Notes: generated from the sequence alone by a model not told the origin. Counted from the stretch's first letter, positions 9,311 to 17,794 are shown. The stretch is DNA of 64,000 bases from Micromonospora sp. C28SCA-DRY-2 (GCF_030519475.1 NZ_JAUMKD010000006.1:289865-353864); one strand, 5' to 3'. Made by a program: numbers and translations.

Positions 9311-10975
9311 GTGGTGCTGGACCGGCTGGCCACCCGGGCCGCCACCGCGGTGCTGCGGCTGCCCGCCGCGCGCACCCGGCGGGTCACCCTGACCCGGGAC
9401 CTCCCGGTGCGGGTCCGCGACGGGGTGCTGCTGCGCACCGACCACTACGCCCCCGACCTGCCCGGCGCGCCGGTCGTGCTGATCCGCACCCCGTACGGGC
9501 GGGGCGGGCCGATGCGGCTGCTCGGCCGCCTCGCCGCCGAACGGGGCTTCCACGTGGTGATCCAGTCCTGCCGCGGCACGTACGGCTCGGGCGGGGCGTT
9601 CGAGCCCCTGGTGCACGAGCGCGACGACGGCCTGGACACCTTGGACTGGCTGCGCCGCCAGCGCTGGTGGACCGGGGCGTTCGGCATGTTCGGCGCCAGC
9701 TACCAGGGGTTCGTGCAGTGGGCCCTGGCCGCCGACGCGGGCGACGAGCTGCGCGCGATGGTGGCCGTGGTGACCGCCTCGGCCACCCGCGACTCCACCT
9801 ACGCCGGGGACTCGTTCGCGCTGGACACCGTGCTCACCTGGGCCGAGCTGCTGCAGGCGCAGACCGTGCCCTGGCTGACCCGGCAGTGGGAACTCAAACG
9901 CGGGCAGCCCCGGCTGGTCGCCGCGCTGAGCCACCTGCCGCTGGCCGAGGCGGACCGGATCGCCACCGGGGTCACCGTGCCGTTCTTCCAGGAGTGGCTG
10001 CGCCACCACACCCCGGCCGCCGACTACTGGCGTACCCGGGTCTTCGACGACCGGATCGCCCAGGTGCGCGCGCCGGTGACGATGGTCAGCGGCTGGCACG
10101 ACATCTTCCTGCCGGCGCAGCTGCGTGACTTCGCCGCCCTGCGCGCGGCCGGCGCCGCGCCCCGGCTGACCGTCGGGCCGTGGACCCACGGCAGCCCGGG
10201 CCTGTTCGTCGCCGCCCTGCGCGACGGGCTGGACTGGCTCGACGAGCACCTCGCCGGCCGCCCGGGGAGCCGGACCGCGCCGGTGCGGGTGCACGTCGGC
10301 GGCGCCGGCGGCGGCTGGCGGGACCTGCCGGACTGGCCGCCGCCGGCCACCCCCACCCGGTGGCACCTGCACCCGGCCGGCGCGCTGACCACCGGTGCGC
10401 CGGTGCAGTCCGCGCCGGACGGATTCTGGTACGACCCGGCCGACCCCACCCCCTCCCTCGGCGGCCCGCTGCTCGTCGCCCAGCGCGCCGGGCCGGTCGA
10501 CAACCGCCCGGTGGAGGCCCGGCCCGACGTGCTCACCTGGACCAGCGCGCCGCTCGCCGACCCGGTCGAGGTGGCCGGCCCGGTGCACGCCGAGGTGCAC
10601 GTGCGCAGCGAGCTGTCCCATCTCGACGTCTTCGTGCGACTGTGCGACGTGGACCGGCGCGGCCGGTCCTGGAACGTCTGCGACGGGCTGGTCCGCATCG
10701 AGCCCGGCCGCTACCCGGCCGACCAGGCCGGCGTCGTACGGGTGCCGGTGGAGCTGTGGCCCACCGCCCACCGGTTCGCGCCCGGGCACCGGTTGCGGGT
10801 CCAGGTCTCCGGCGGCGCGCACCCCCGGTACGCGCGCAACCCCGGCACCGGGGAACCGCTCGGTACCGCCGTCACGCTGCGTGCCGGTCGCCGGGAGATC
10901 CTGCACGACCCCGAGCACCCCTCGGCGATCGTCCTGCCCGTGCTGGAGTCCCCTCCGCCGCTCCGTCCACGCTGA
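9311..10975 (+). CDS. CocE/NonD-family serine hydrolase (X-Pro peptidase-like)
   Basis: A 554-residue alpha/beta hydrolase of the CocE/NonD type with the C-terminal jelly-roll domain found in X-Pro dipeptidyl-peptidases (second half, ending in HRLRVQVSGGAHPRYARN). Catalytic residues visible are the nucleophile in GASYQGF, the acid in SGWHDIFLPAQL and the base in GPWTHGSPG. The family cleaves esters or amides such as cocaine esters, glutaryl amides or X-Pro peptides; the substrate here is unknown. GTG 9311 (or 9314) follows the marR stop by 2 nt, implying translational coupling. No signal peptide is seen, so it is probably cytoplasmic. Confidence 0.85.
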   Translation: MVLDRLATRAATAVLRLPAARTRRVTLTRDLPVRVRDGVLLRTDHYAPDLPGAPVVLIRTPYGRGGPMRLLGRLAAERGFHVVIQSCRGTYGSGGAFEPLVHERDDGLDTLDWLRRQRWWTGAFGMFGASYQGFVQWALAADAGDELRAMVAVVTASATRDSTYAGDSFALDTVLTWAELLQAQTVPWLTRQWELKRGQPRLVAALSHLPLAEADRIATGVTVPFFQEWLRHHTPAADYWRTRVFDDRIAQVRAPVTMVSGWHDIFLPAQLRDFAALRAAGAAPRLTVGPWTHGSPGLFVAALRDGLDWLDEHLAGRPGSRTAPVRVHVGGAGGGWRDLPDWPPPATPTRWHLHPAGALTTGAPVQSAPDGFWYDPADPTPSLGGPLLVAQRAGPVDNRPVEARPDVLTWTSAPLADPVEVAGPVHAEVHVRSELSHLDVFVRLCDVDRRGRSWNVCDGLVRIEPGRYPADQAGVVRVPVELWPTAHRFAPGHRLRVQVSGGAHPRYARNPGTGEPLGTAVTLRAGRREILHDPEHPSAIVLPVLESPPPLRPR

Positions 10976-11133
10976 ACAGACCCGTCCTGAACTGGGCGTT
11001 CGTCCATCGACCGAGCTATGGTTGGGCAACGCCCGGCGTTGTGCACCAGTTGGCCGGGCTCGCGCGTGTAGCCCCCTCGCCGCATACGCGGCGTCACAGT
11101 CGTGCCCGGCCCCCGACCCGACGAGGGGGACCC

Positions 11134-12018
11134 ATGACGCGCGCACCCACCAATCTGTTGACAGTGCGCAACCTGCTGCTCGCCCATCTCAACGTCGATC
11201 CGAACCGGGTACGGAGCCAGGACCTCGAACCGGCCGAGGTCGGCATCGTCGGCGACTCGGCACACCGCGGCGGCTACCACTGCGGCTCCGACCGGGTGGT
11301 CGCCGGCGACTACTCCGTGGTGGAGTCGCCCCGGGACCGCAACGGGCTGACCCTGGACGCCGCGGCGCTCGACGTCGGGCAGTTCCAGGTCAGCTCCGGC
11401 GGACGCACCCACGACCTGCGCAGCTTCTCCGTCTGGTGCGTCGGCCAGTGCGCGGCCAACGCCCCGGACACCCGGGACATCCGGGAGATCATCTACTCCC
11501 CGGACGGCAGGGTCGTCCGGCGGTGGGACCGGCTCGGGCGGCGCAGCACCGGCGACGACTCCCACCTGTGGCACACCCACTTCAGCTTCTTCCGCGACGC
11601 GATCAAGGCGGGCCGGGACCAGACCCCGCTGTTCCGCCGCTACCTGACCACCATCGGCCTGATCGAGGGAGACGACATGACCCCGCAGGAACACGCCTGG
11701 CTGGAAACCATCCACCGCAACCTGACAGTGCTCGACGGCCGCAACCCGGTCGGGCAGATCTACACCCGGATGGCGATGGGGGAGGACCACCTGAACACCA
11801 GCTACGTCGTGCCGCACCCCAGCCTGAAGAGTCTCGGCGCGCAGCTCAGCGCGGTGCAGACGGCGCTGAGCCAACTCGCCGGCCGGGACGTCACCGACGA
11901 ACCGGCGATCATCGCGGGGGTACTGGCCGGGCTGACCCCGGAGAAGATCGCCGCGGCGATCCCACCCACGATGGCCCGGCAGGTCGCCGACGAACTGGCC
12001 CGTCGGCTGGCCTCCTGA
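11134..12018 (+). CDS. Orphan protein resembling an M15-like zinc peptidase
   Basis: A 294-residue protein I do not recognise by name. Its first half has the spacing of M15/DD-peptidase-like zinc sites: H44 in DSAHRGGYH, D80 in LDAAALDVG, and a histidine cluster H144/H147/H149 in HLWHTHFSF. Such proteins cut peptidoglycan stem peptides and are common in actinophage-derived loci. The second half (from about residue 180) is helical and Ala/Leu-rich, as if for oligomerisation or binding. Start ATG 11134 has GAGGGGGA just upstream. It is flanked downstream by a strong terminator and stands alone. No signal peptide or holin neighbour, so a lysin role is only a guess. Confidence 0.5.
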   Translation: MTRAPTNLLTVRNLLLAHLNVDPNRVRSQDLEPAEVGIVGDSAHRGGYHCGSDRVVAGDYSVVESPRDRNGLTLDAAALDVGQFQVSSGGRTHDLRSFSVWCVGQCAANAPDTRDIREIIYSPDGRVVRRWDRLGRRSTGDDSHLWHTHFSFFRDAIKAGRDQTPLFRRYLTTIGLIEGDDMTPQEHAWLETIHRNLTVLDGRNPVGQIYTRMAMGEDHLNTSYVVPHPSLKSLGAQLSAVQTALSQLAGRDVTDEPAIIAGVLAGLTPEKIAAAIPPTMARQVADELARRLAS

Positions 12019-12068
12019 CCCGACCCCGGGCAGGGCGTGGGGCGGTCGTGCCCGGTGTCCGGCGAGCG

Positions 12069-12107
12069 TGATGCCGCGGAGTCGGCCCGACGAACTCCGC
12101 GGCATCA
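12069..12107 (+). terminator. Intrinsic hairpin terminator
   Basis: Perfect 14-bp inverted repeat (TGATGCCGCGGAGT and its complement) with an 11-nt loop, about 50 nt after the stop of the peptidase-like gene. No T tract follows. Confidence 0.75.
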
Positions 12108-12179
12108 GGCCCGGTCCCGCCTGCTTCCCGCCGCTCGCCGCCACCCGACCGCCGGCCGGAGCACGAGTCAGCAAGAAGA

Positions 12180-12203
12180 GTTGCGCAATAGCTCTTGCGT
12201 AAC
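12180..12203. promoter_or_regulatory. ArsR operator candidate
   Basis: GTTGCGCAA-TAGCTC-TTGCGTAAC is an inverted repeat with 9-bp arms and one mismatch, starting about 50 bp before the ArsR gene. CTCTTGC repeats around it add further half-sites. Consistent with autoregulation of the ArsR-MFS pair; the link is inference. Confidence 0.55.
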
Positions 12204-12230
12204 TGCTCTTGCCAATGTCAGGCTGGCGGC

Positions 12231-12806
12231 ATGCCCAACCCCGACGTACGCCAGGTGACCGACTCGCGCGTCCTGGCCGCGCTCGCCCACCCGCTGCGCC
12301 GGCGCCTGATGGATGTGCTGAAGGTGCACGGGCCGTCGACGGTCGGCGCCCTCGCCGAGCGCACCGAACAGGCTCCGGCCAACGTCAGCCACCACCTCAA
12401 GGTGCTCGCCGCCGCCGACCTGGTCGCCGAGGCGCCGGAGCTGGCGCGCGACCGCCGCGAGCGGTGGTGGCGCCTGGTCAGCCGGTCAGTGGCCTGGTCC
12501 AGCGCCGACTTCGACGACGACCCGGCCGCCCGGGCGGTGGCCGACGCCGCCACCTCGCTCAACCTCGACCGGCACGTCGCGCTGGCCCGGGCCTGGCACG
12601 CCGCCGGCGACGACGCGCACGACGCCTGGGGTGAGGGCCCGTTCTCCGTCGACCGCTGGCTGCACCTCACTCCGGAGGAGCTCGCCGAGCTGGGCCGCGA
12701 GCTGACCGACCTGCTGGCCCGGTGGGCCGAGCGGAAGGCGCTCGACGACGGCCGCCACCGCGAACCGGTCTTCCTGTTCGCCCACGGCATCCCGGCCCGG
12801 CCGTGA
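12231..12806 (+). CDS. ArsR-type helix-turn-helix regulator
   Basis: A 191-residue winged-helix protein. An N-terminal HTH (LAALAHPLRRRLMDVL, then APANVSHHLKVLAAADLV as recognition helix) is followed by a helical C-terminal ligand or dimer domain rich in Trp and acidic residues. It matches the HTH_20 regulators that control adjacent efflux pumps. ATG 12231 is the only reasonable start; the SD is weak. Its stop overlaps the GTG of the MFS gene by 4 bp, so the two are translationally coupled. Expected to repress its own promoter through the repeat at 12180-12203. Confidence 0.85.
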   Translation: MPNPDVRQVTDSRVLAALAHPLRRRLMDVLKVHGPSTVGALAERTEQAPANVSHHLKVLAAADLVAEAPELARDRRERWWRLVSRSVAWSSADFDDDPAARAVADAATSLNLDRHVALARAWHAAGDDAHDAWGEGPFSVDRWLHLTPEELAELGRELTDLLARWAERKALDDGRHREPVFLFAHGIPARP

Positions 12807-14110
12807 GCCCGCCGGCAGCGACCCGACCCGCCGTCCCGGACCAGCGGGCGGGGGACGCCGACCCCCGCCCGGCCAGCGGGCTGCGCGGGCACCGCGACTT
12901 CCGGCTGCTCTGGGCCGCGCAGGCGGTCAGCAGTCTCGGCAGCAACGTCACAGCGGTGGCGTTGCCCCTGGTCGCGGTGACCGTGCTCGACGCGAGCACC
13001 TTCGCCGTCGCGGTGCTCACCGCCGCCGCCTGGCTGCCCTGGCTGCTCATCGGCCTGCCGGTCGGGGCCTGGGTGGACCGGCTGCGCCGCCGCCCGGTGA
13101 TGATCGTCTGCGACGTGGCCTCGGCGCTGCTGTTCCTCAGCGTGCCGCTGGCCGCCGTGCTGGAGGTGCTCACCGTCGGGCAGTTGCTGGTGGTGGCCCT
13201 GGGTGGTGGGGTGTCCCGGGTCTTCTTCGAGACCGCCGACCAGGTCTACCTGCCGGTCCTGCTGCGCCCGGAGCAGTTGCCGGCGGGCAACGCGCGGATC
13301 CAGGCCACCCACACCGCCAGCTACGTGCTGGGCCCCGGGATCGCCGGCCTGGTGGCACAGCTCGCCGGCGCGGTCACCGCGCTGCTGCTGGACGCGCTGA
13401 GCTTCCTGGTCTCCGCGGCCTGCCTGCTGCGCATCCGCCGGGCCGAACCCCGGCCGGAGCGGGCCGGGCGGACGTCCTCGCTGCGCCGGGAGATCGCCGA
13501 GGGGATCCGGTTCGTCGCCGGTGATCCGTACCTGCGGGTGCTGACGCTGTTCGGCGCGGCCAGCAACATCGGACTGGTCGGCTACCAGGCCGTCCTGGTG
13601 GTCTTCCTGGTCCGCGAGGTGGACGTCGCGCCGGGCCCGGTCGGCGTGCTGGTGGCGGTGATGAGCCTCGGTGGTGTCGTCGGCGCGGTGCTGGCCACCG
13701 CGCTCGGGCGTCGCGTCGGCACGGCGCGGACGATGCTGCTGGCGGCGGCGCTGACCGGACCGCCCGCGCTGCTGATCCCGCTGGCCGGGCCGGGCGCCGG
13801 GCTGGCCTGGCCAGCGCTCGGCGGGGTGCTGGTCAGCCTCGGGGTGGCGGTGGGCAACGTGCTCAAGAGCAGCTTCCGGCAGGCGTACCCGCCGCACCAC
13901 CTGCTCGGCCGGGTGACGGTCAGCATGCAGCTGCTCAACTACGGCACCATCCCGCTGGCCGCGGTGGCCGCCGGTGCGCTCGGCGCCGCCTTCGGCACCC
14001 GCGCCGCGCTCGGGGTGATGACCGGCTGGCTGGCGCTCACCCCGCTGATCCTGCTGGTCGGTCCGCTGCGCCGGCGGCGCGACCTGCCCGCCGGGCCGGA
14101 ACGACGCTGA
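12803..14110 (+). CDS. MFS transporter, probable drug exporter
   Basis: A 435-residue, 12-helix major facilitator of the Enterobactin-exporter/MFS_3 type. After a short hydrophilic N-tail it opens DFRLLWAAQAVSSLGSNV, followed by the loop 2-3 motif GAWVDRLRRRPVMI typical of MFS antiporters. The second half repeats the fold. Starts at GTG 12803, overlapping the ArsR stop (GTGA). With its coupled repressor it forms a compact efflux cassette, probably for a toxic small molecule or antibiotic. Substrate unknown. A perfect 15-bp hairpin follows directly after the stop. Confidence 0.9.
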   Translation: MSPPAATRPAVPDQRAGDADPRPASGLRGHRDFRLLWAAQAVSSLGSNVTAVALPLVAVTVLDASTFAVAVLTAAAWLPWLLIGLPVGAWVDRLRRRPVMIVCDVASALLFLSVPLAAVLEVLTVGQLLVVALGGGVSRVFFETADQVYLPVLLRPEQLPAGNARIQATHTASYVLGPGIAGLVAQLAGAVTALLLDALSFLVSAACLLRIRRAEPRPERAGRTSSLRREIAEGIRFVAGDPYLRVLTLFGAASNIGLVGYQAVLVVFLVREVDVAPGPVGVLVAVMSLGGVVGAVLATALGRRVGTARTMLLAAALTGPPALLIPLAGPGAGLAWPALGGVLVSLGVAVGNVLKSSFRQAYPPHHLLGRVTVSMQLLNYGTIPLAAVAAGALGAAFGTRAALGVMTGWLALTPLILLVGPLRRRRDLPAGPERR

Positions 14111-14113
14111 CGT

Positions 14114-14150
14114 GCCGGGGCGGCGGCCGGGCCACGGCCGCCGCCCCGGC
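14114..14150. terminator. Bidirectional hairpin terminator
   Basis: Perfect 15-bp stem (arms 14114-14128 and 14136-14150, 7-nt loop) in the 45-bp space between the convergent MFS and cspA genes; it can serve both. Confidence 0.85.
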
Positions 14151-14155
14151 TCCGG

Positions 14156-14359
14156 TCACATCGGCCGGACGTTGTCCGCCTGCGGACCCTTCTGCCCCTG
14201 GGTCACCTCGAACTCGACCTTCTGGCCCTCGCTCAGCTCCCGGTAACCGCTCGTCGCGATCGCCGAGTAGTGGACGAACACGTCCGGACCCCCGCCGTCC
14301 TGCTCGATGAAGCCGAAGCCCTTTTCCGAGTTGAACCACTTGACCGTGCCGGTTGCCAT
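14156..14359 (-). CDS. cspA: Cold-shock domain protein CspA
   Basis: A 67-residue single cold-shock (OB-fold) domain that binds single-stranded RNA/DNA. RNP1 is KGFGFIEQ and RNP2 is DVFVHYSAI, both intact; length is standard. ATG 14359 has AGGAGAGATGC directly before it. The leader upstream contains a 6-bp GGCCG-type hairpin near 14395-14410, a position where cold-shock genes often carry regulatory leaders. Convergent with the MFS gene and separated by a shared terminator. Very confident for the family. Confidence 0.97.
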   Translation of the reverse strand: MATGTVKWFNSEKGFGFIEQDGGGPDVFVHYSAIATSGYRELSEGQKVEFEVTQGQKGPQADNVRPM

Positions 14360-14533
14360 GCATCTCTCCTGTTCGAAGCGGCTGACCGCCGGCCGTCTCG
14401 GCCGATGATCGCCCTGTACCTTGTCGACAGTAACCGGCCAAACCCCGATCTGCCGGGCGAAGTGCCGCAGGTGGTGTCGACAGTTCCGCCGGCCGGCATC
14501 GTGAAAGCCGCCCGGCGGCCGGCCCGCTACGGC

Positions 14534-15229
14534 ATGCTTGCGCCGGTGACCGACGCCGCGCACGCCGCCCTGACCGACCTGGAGCGGGAGATCCTCGCCC
14601 CCGGCGGTGGGTTGGACCGGCTCCGGCTGGTGCGTACGCCGTTCGTCCCCGAGGTGCGGCTGCACCTGGCCGAGGACGCGATCGTCTGGTGGGCCCGGAT
14701 GGAGGCGCACGCCGGACGCCACCTTCCGCCGCCGTACTGGGCGTCGGTCTGGGCCGGCGGGCAGGCCCTCGCCCGCTACCTGCTCGACCACCCGGAACTG
14801 GCCAGCGGACGCCGGGTGCTCGACCTGGCCGCCGGCTCCGGCCTGGTGGCCATCGCCGCGGCGCTCGCCGGCGCCCGTCGGGTGGTGGCCAACGACATCG
14901 ACCCGTACGCGGTGGCGGCGGTCACCGTCAACGCCCGGGCCAACCGGGTCGCCGTCGCGGCCACCGGTGGCGACCTGCTCGACACCGACGGCGCCGGGGT
15001 GGACCTGCTGGTGGCCGGGGACGTGCTCTACGACGGGCCGCTGGCGGCGCGGATGCTGGCCTTCCTGCGCCGGGTCGCCGCCACCGGCGCCGACGTGCTG
15101 GTCGGCGACCCCGGCCGGGGGCATCTGCCGGCGGACGGCCTGACGGTGGTCGCCGACTATCCGGTGCCCACCACCGAGCCCAGCGTCGACTCGCCGGTGC
15201 GCCGGGTGCAGGTGCTGCGCCCCCGCTGA
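14534..15229 (+). CDS. Class I SAM-dependent methyltransferase (COG3897-like)
   Basis: About 231 residues with the Rossmann SAM-binding motif VLDLAAGSGLVAIAAALAGA followed by the acidic NDIDPYA loop and the later GVDLLVAGDVLYDG post-I/II segment. The family is that annotated as nicotinamide N-methylase-like or ETFB/protein-lysine methyltransferase-like; the true substrate is unknown. The start is uncertain: ATG 14534 is used, but the frame is open back to 14270 and no clear SD is seen. It is divergent from cspA. The N-terminal TPFVPEVRLHLAEDAIVWW segment is typical for this group. Confidence 0.8.
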   Translation: MLAPVTDAAHAALTDLEREILAPGGGLDRLRLVRTPFVPEVRLHLAEDAIVWWARMEAHAGRHLPPPYWASVWAGGQALARYLLDHPELASGRRVLDLAAGSGLVAIAAALAGARRVVANDIDPYAVAAVTVNARANRVAVAATGGDLLDTDGAGVDLLVAGDVLYDGPLAARMLAFLRRVAATGADVLVGDPGRGHLPADGLTVVADYPVPTTEPSVDSPVRRVQVLRPR

Positions 15230-15293
15230 GGCGGGGACCGACTCAGGGACGACCCCGAGCGGGACTCAGGGGCGGGTGGGGGAGCAAACCCGA

Positions 15294-15322
15294 TGTCCAA
15301 GATGGTCCGCGGGTCATAGCGT
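15294..15322 (+). promoter_or_regulatory. Leaderless promoter for DedA gene
   Basis: TGTCCA (15294-15299), a 17-nt spacer, and TAGCGT (15317-15322), which ends 7 nt before the ATG at 15330. The spacing places transcription start at the start codon. Confidence 0.5.
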
Positions 15323-15329
15323 ACGGGGC

Positions 15330-15938
15330 ATGGCGGATTGGCTGGCCCAGGTCGGAGAGCTTCCCATCACCCTGCTGATGGGGGTGCTCGGAGTGGTCAT
15401 GCTCTTCGACGCCGTGCCGCTGCTCGGGGTGCTGGTCCCGGGCGACGTGGCGATCCTCGCCGCGGTCGGGGTGGGGCGGCCGGCGACGGGGTTGGCCACG
15501 TTCACCGCCGTGGTGGTCGGTTGCCTCGCCGGCTGGTCGCTGAGCTTCCTGGCCGGCCGCCGGTGGGGTGACCGGCTGCGACGCAGCCGGGTCGGCGGCT
15601 GGATCGGCGAGTCGCGCTGGGCGGCGGCCGAGGGGATCCTGCGCCGCGGGGGTGGCCGGATGGTGCTGATCGCCCCGTTCCTGCCGGTGTTCAACGCGCT
15701 GCTGCCGCTGGCCGCCGGCGGGCTGCGGATGTCGTACCGGCGCTTCCTCGGCTGCGCCACCCTCGGCGCCGCCGCCTGGGCCGGCCTCTACCTGGTGCTC
15801 GGCACCGCGTCCCGGTCGCTGGCCGGGCTGCTGCCCGGCTCGGCCAGCCCGATGCTGGTGACCATGGGGGTCGGTCTGCTGCTGGCCACGCTGGTGCTGC
15901 TGGGCACGCGGCGGCGGCTGCGGTCGCTGACCGCCTGA
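15330..15938 (+). CDS. DedA (VTT) family membrane protein
   Basis: A 202-residue integral membrane protein of the DedA/VTT family, thought to translocate phospholipids or undecaprenyl phosphate. The acidic segment reads VLVPGDVAILAAVG, the internal loop GRRWGDRLRRSRVGGWIG, and the conserved basic region is FLPVFNALLPLAAGGLRMSYRRFL. In place of the usual catalytic-like R-x-I/V-P the sequence has FLPVFNA, a known variation. ATG 15330 is preceded by TAGCGT at 7 nt, suggesting a leaderless mRNA. It is the second DedA protein in the window, here without a fused PAP2-like half. Confidence 0.85.
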   Translation: MADWLAQVGELPITLLMGVLGVVMLFDAVPLLGVLVPGDVAILAAVGVGRPATGLATFTAVVVGCLAGWSLSFLAGRRWGDRLRRSRVGGWIGESRWAAAEGILRRGGGRMVLIAPFLPVFNALLPLAAGGLRMSYRRFLGCATLGAAAWAGLYLVLGTASRSLAGLLPGSASPMLVTMGVGLLLATLVLLGTRRRLRSLTA

Positions 15939-16246
15939 GCTGCGCTTGGCGGGTGGGGGCCCCGTGCCCGGCTCCGGGCGGTCAGGCCTGATCCCCGCGC
16001 CGGTCGCGGGCGAGCCCCTCCCCGGCGTGGCCGAGGTCGTCCGCGCGGCTTGGGTTCCGTCGCCGCCGGGTCGGGCGAGCCGGGCCGACGGGGTTGTGGG
16101 GCTGGTGTCGCTGGCGATTCGCCAGGTACTGGTGACCCACACCGTGTCCGGGATATCGGGGTGTCCGCAGGCTCGGGATGCCGCCATATCCCGGACACGC
16201 AGCGCCGACCAGGGACCAATCCCGAGGCCGCGTCATGACCGCGGGA
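15939..16246. other. 308-bp intergenic space with a long inverted repeat
   Basis: This convergent space between the DedA and MBL genes has no supported gene. It holds a perfect 14-bp inverted repeat (arms 16143-16156 and 16186-16199, CGTGTCCGGGATAT and its complement) with a 29-nt loop that itself contains another GGTGTCC/TCGGGAT-like partial copy. It could be a bidirectional terminator or a small repeat element. A minus-strand frame at 15982-16236 has no recognisable protein. Confidence 0.6.
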
Positions 16247-16900
16247 CTACCAGCCGCGGGCGCGCCACTGGGGGAGGGCGGGGCGTTCGGCGCCGAGGGT
16301 GCTGTCCTTGCCGTGGCCCGGGTAGAACCAGGTCTCGTCGGGCAGCCGGTCGAAGAGCTTGTGCTCGACGTCGTCGATCAGCGTGCCGAACCGCTGCGGG
16401 TCCTTGTTGGTGTTGCCCACCCCACCCGGGAAGAGGCTGTCACCGGTCCACAGGTGCGGGATGCCGGCCGGGTCGCGGTAGAGCAGCGCGATCGAGCCCG
16501 GGGTGTGCCCGCGCAGGTGGATGACCTCCAGCGGGCAGTCACCGACCCGCACCGTGTCACCGTCGGCGAGCGGTTCCGACTCGATCGGCAGCCCCGCCGC
16601 GTCGTCGGCGTGGGCCAGGGCGCGGGCGCCGGTCTTGGCGACCACCTCCTCCAGCGCCACCCAGTGGTCCATGTGCTGGTGAGTGGTGACCACGGTGGCC
16701 AGGCCGGCGTCGCCGACCAGCTCCAGCAGGCGCGGCGCCTCGTTCGCGGCGTCGATCAGCAACTGCTCGCCGGTCGCCCGGCAGCGCAGCAGGTAGGCGT
16801 TGTTGTCCATCGGGCCCACCGACACCTTGGTGATGGTGAGCCGGTCGAGCTCGCGTACGGCCGGCGCGCCGCCGGGTGAGACGTCTCCGCGGTAGGTCAT
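16247..16900 (-). CDS. MBL-fold metallo-hydrolase (glyoxalase II-like)
   Basis: A 217-residue metallo-beta-lactamase-fold hydrolase. Zinc ligands are seen in THQHMDHW (H74, H76, D78, H79), HLRGHTPGS, TGDSLFPGG and FYPGHGKDS, so the site is complete. Such enzymes act as thioester hydrolases or persulfide dioxygenases; the substrate here is unknown. The start may be ATG 16900 or ATG 16918, the latter overlapping the upstream MDMPI gene by 10 bp; both are in frame and neither has a good SD. Expressed after the MDMPI gene as a two-gene unit next to rsgA/uvrA. Confidence 0.88.
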   Translation of the reverse strand: MTYRGDVSPGGAPAVRELDRLTITKVSVGPMDNNAYLLRCRATGEQLLIDAANEAPRLLELVGDAGLATVVTTHQHMDHWVALEEVVAKTGARALAHADDAAGLPIESEPLADGDTVRVGDCPLEVIHLRGHTPGSIALLYRDPAGIPHLWTGDSLFPGGVGNTNKDPQRFGTLIDDVEHKLFDRLPDETWFYPGHGKDSTLGAERPALPQWRARGW

Positions 16901-16908
16901 GACGGTGT

Positions 16909-17625
16909 CTATATCCATTCCGGTGGCTCGGGGAGCGGACCGTCCGGGGTGACGGTCAGCACGGTGCCGCGGCTGCGTCCGATCAGCCAGGCGGCGAGTT
17001 CGGGGGCGGCGCCGGTGACCACCGGCGCGTGCGCCCGGTCGCCGATCACCAGTTCGTGCCGGCTGCCGTCGAACCGCAGCACCATCGGCGGCGCGTCGCC
17101 GCGCTCGGCCAGGTCGGTGGCCACCTCGTGCAGCAGCCGGTGACCGAACGCCTCGGGCCAGTCGGCCGGGCGGTGCCCGGCGGCCAGGTCGACGTGGTGC
17201 ACCTCCAACTCCCGCAGCCGGCCCCACACCAGCAGGGCCGCCACCTTGGGGCCGCGCGGGGTGTCGACGGTCGCCGTCCACGCCTCGGTGGGCATCGCGG
17301 CCACCGCCTCGGCGAACCGGTCGGCCGAGCGGCGCAGGTCGTCCAGGTGGGCCTCGGGCGGGCGGCCGGCGCCGGCCTCGATGTCGGCGGCCCGGGCCGC
17401 CGCCGAGGCGTACATCGGCACCTGCTCGCCGGTCCGGGCCGCGGTGAGCAGGTTGACGAAGCCGTCGGCGTTGCGGGCCAGGTGCGTCAGCACGTGCCCG
17501 CGGGTCCAGCCCGGCAGCAGCGACGCGGCGGCGATGTCCGCGCTGTCGAAGGTGGCCGCGGTGCGCAGCAGGCGCGCCGTGGCGTCGTCCACCTCACCGG
17601 TCAGCAGGAGCGGATCCGTGGTCAC
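16909..17625 (-). CDS. Maleylpyruvate-isomerase-family mycothiol-dependent enzyme
   Basis: A 238-residue DinB/MDMPI-fold protein of the mycothiol-dependent maleylpyruvate isomerase group, typical of actinobacteria that use mycothiol. The metal-binding histidines are in WTRGHVLTHLARNADG and LEVHHVDLAAGH. The C-terminal third is the MDMPI_C-like beta domain. GTG 17625 is preceded by TAGGGT ending 6 nt upstream, suggesting leaderless expression. It is followed by the MBL hydrolase with at most 8 nt between them; the pair may act on a shared thiol adduct. The exact reaction is not known. Confidence 0.85.
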   Translation of the reverse strand: MTTDPLLLTGEVDDATARLLRTAATFDSADIAAASLLPGWTRGHVLTHLARNADGFVNLLTAARTGEQVPMYASAAARAADIEAGAGRPPEAHLDDLRRSADRFAEAVAAMPTEAWTATVDTPRGPKVAALLVWGRLRELEVHHVDLAAGHRPADWPEAFGHRLLHEVATDLAERGDAPPMVLRFDGSRHELVIGDRAHAPVVTGAAPELAAWLIGRSRGTVLTVTPDGPLPEPPEWI

Positions 17626-17631
17626 GGTCCG

Positions 17632-17637
17632 ACCCTA
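17632..17637 (-). promoter_or_regulatory. -10 box of leaderless promoter
   Basis: TAGGGT on the minus strand ends 6 nt before GTG 17625 of the MDMPI-family gene. Confidence 0.5.
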
Positions 17638-17742
17638 TCCGTCGGGCGCCCGCCCGTCGCCGGGGAAATCGCTTTCGGCGCGTCGCCGGGGCCCCTACCG
17701 TCGGCTCCAACGCGGCACCGGGACTCGGAGGAGGTGGTGATC

Positions 17743-17787
17743 ATGCCGGTCTCAGCGCCCGTACGTCACCCACTCCGACACCGATGA
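17743..17787 (+). CDS. Putative 14-codon leader peptide ahead of rsgA
   Basis: Short open frame of 14 codons encoding MPVSAPVRHPLRHR, ending in TGA only 7 nt before the rsgA ATG. Its Shine-Dalgarno, GGAGGAGG at 17727-17734 with an 8-nt spacer, is the strongest ribosome-binding site I see in the window, much better than that of rsgA itself. This arrangement resembles translational-coupling or attenuation leaders (uORFs) of actinobacteria. The C-terminal Arg/His cluster could make its decoding sensitive to charged-tRNA supply. Too short for protein-level evidence; conservation would decide. Confidence 0.5.
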   Translation: MPVSAPVRHPLRHR

Positions 17788-17794
17788 GGACTGC

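Noticed and set aside
15982..16236. 84-codon minus-strand frame in the 308-bp gap
   Set aside because: No SD, no leaderless box and no recognisable protein; overlaps the inverted repeat.
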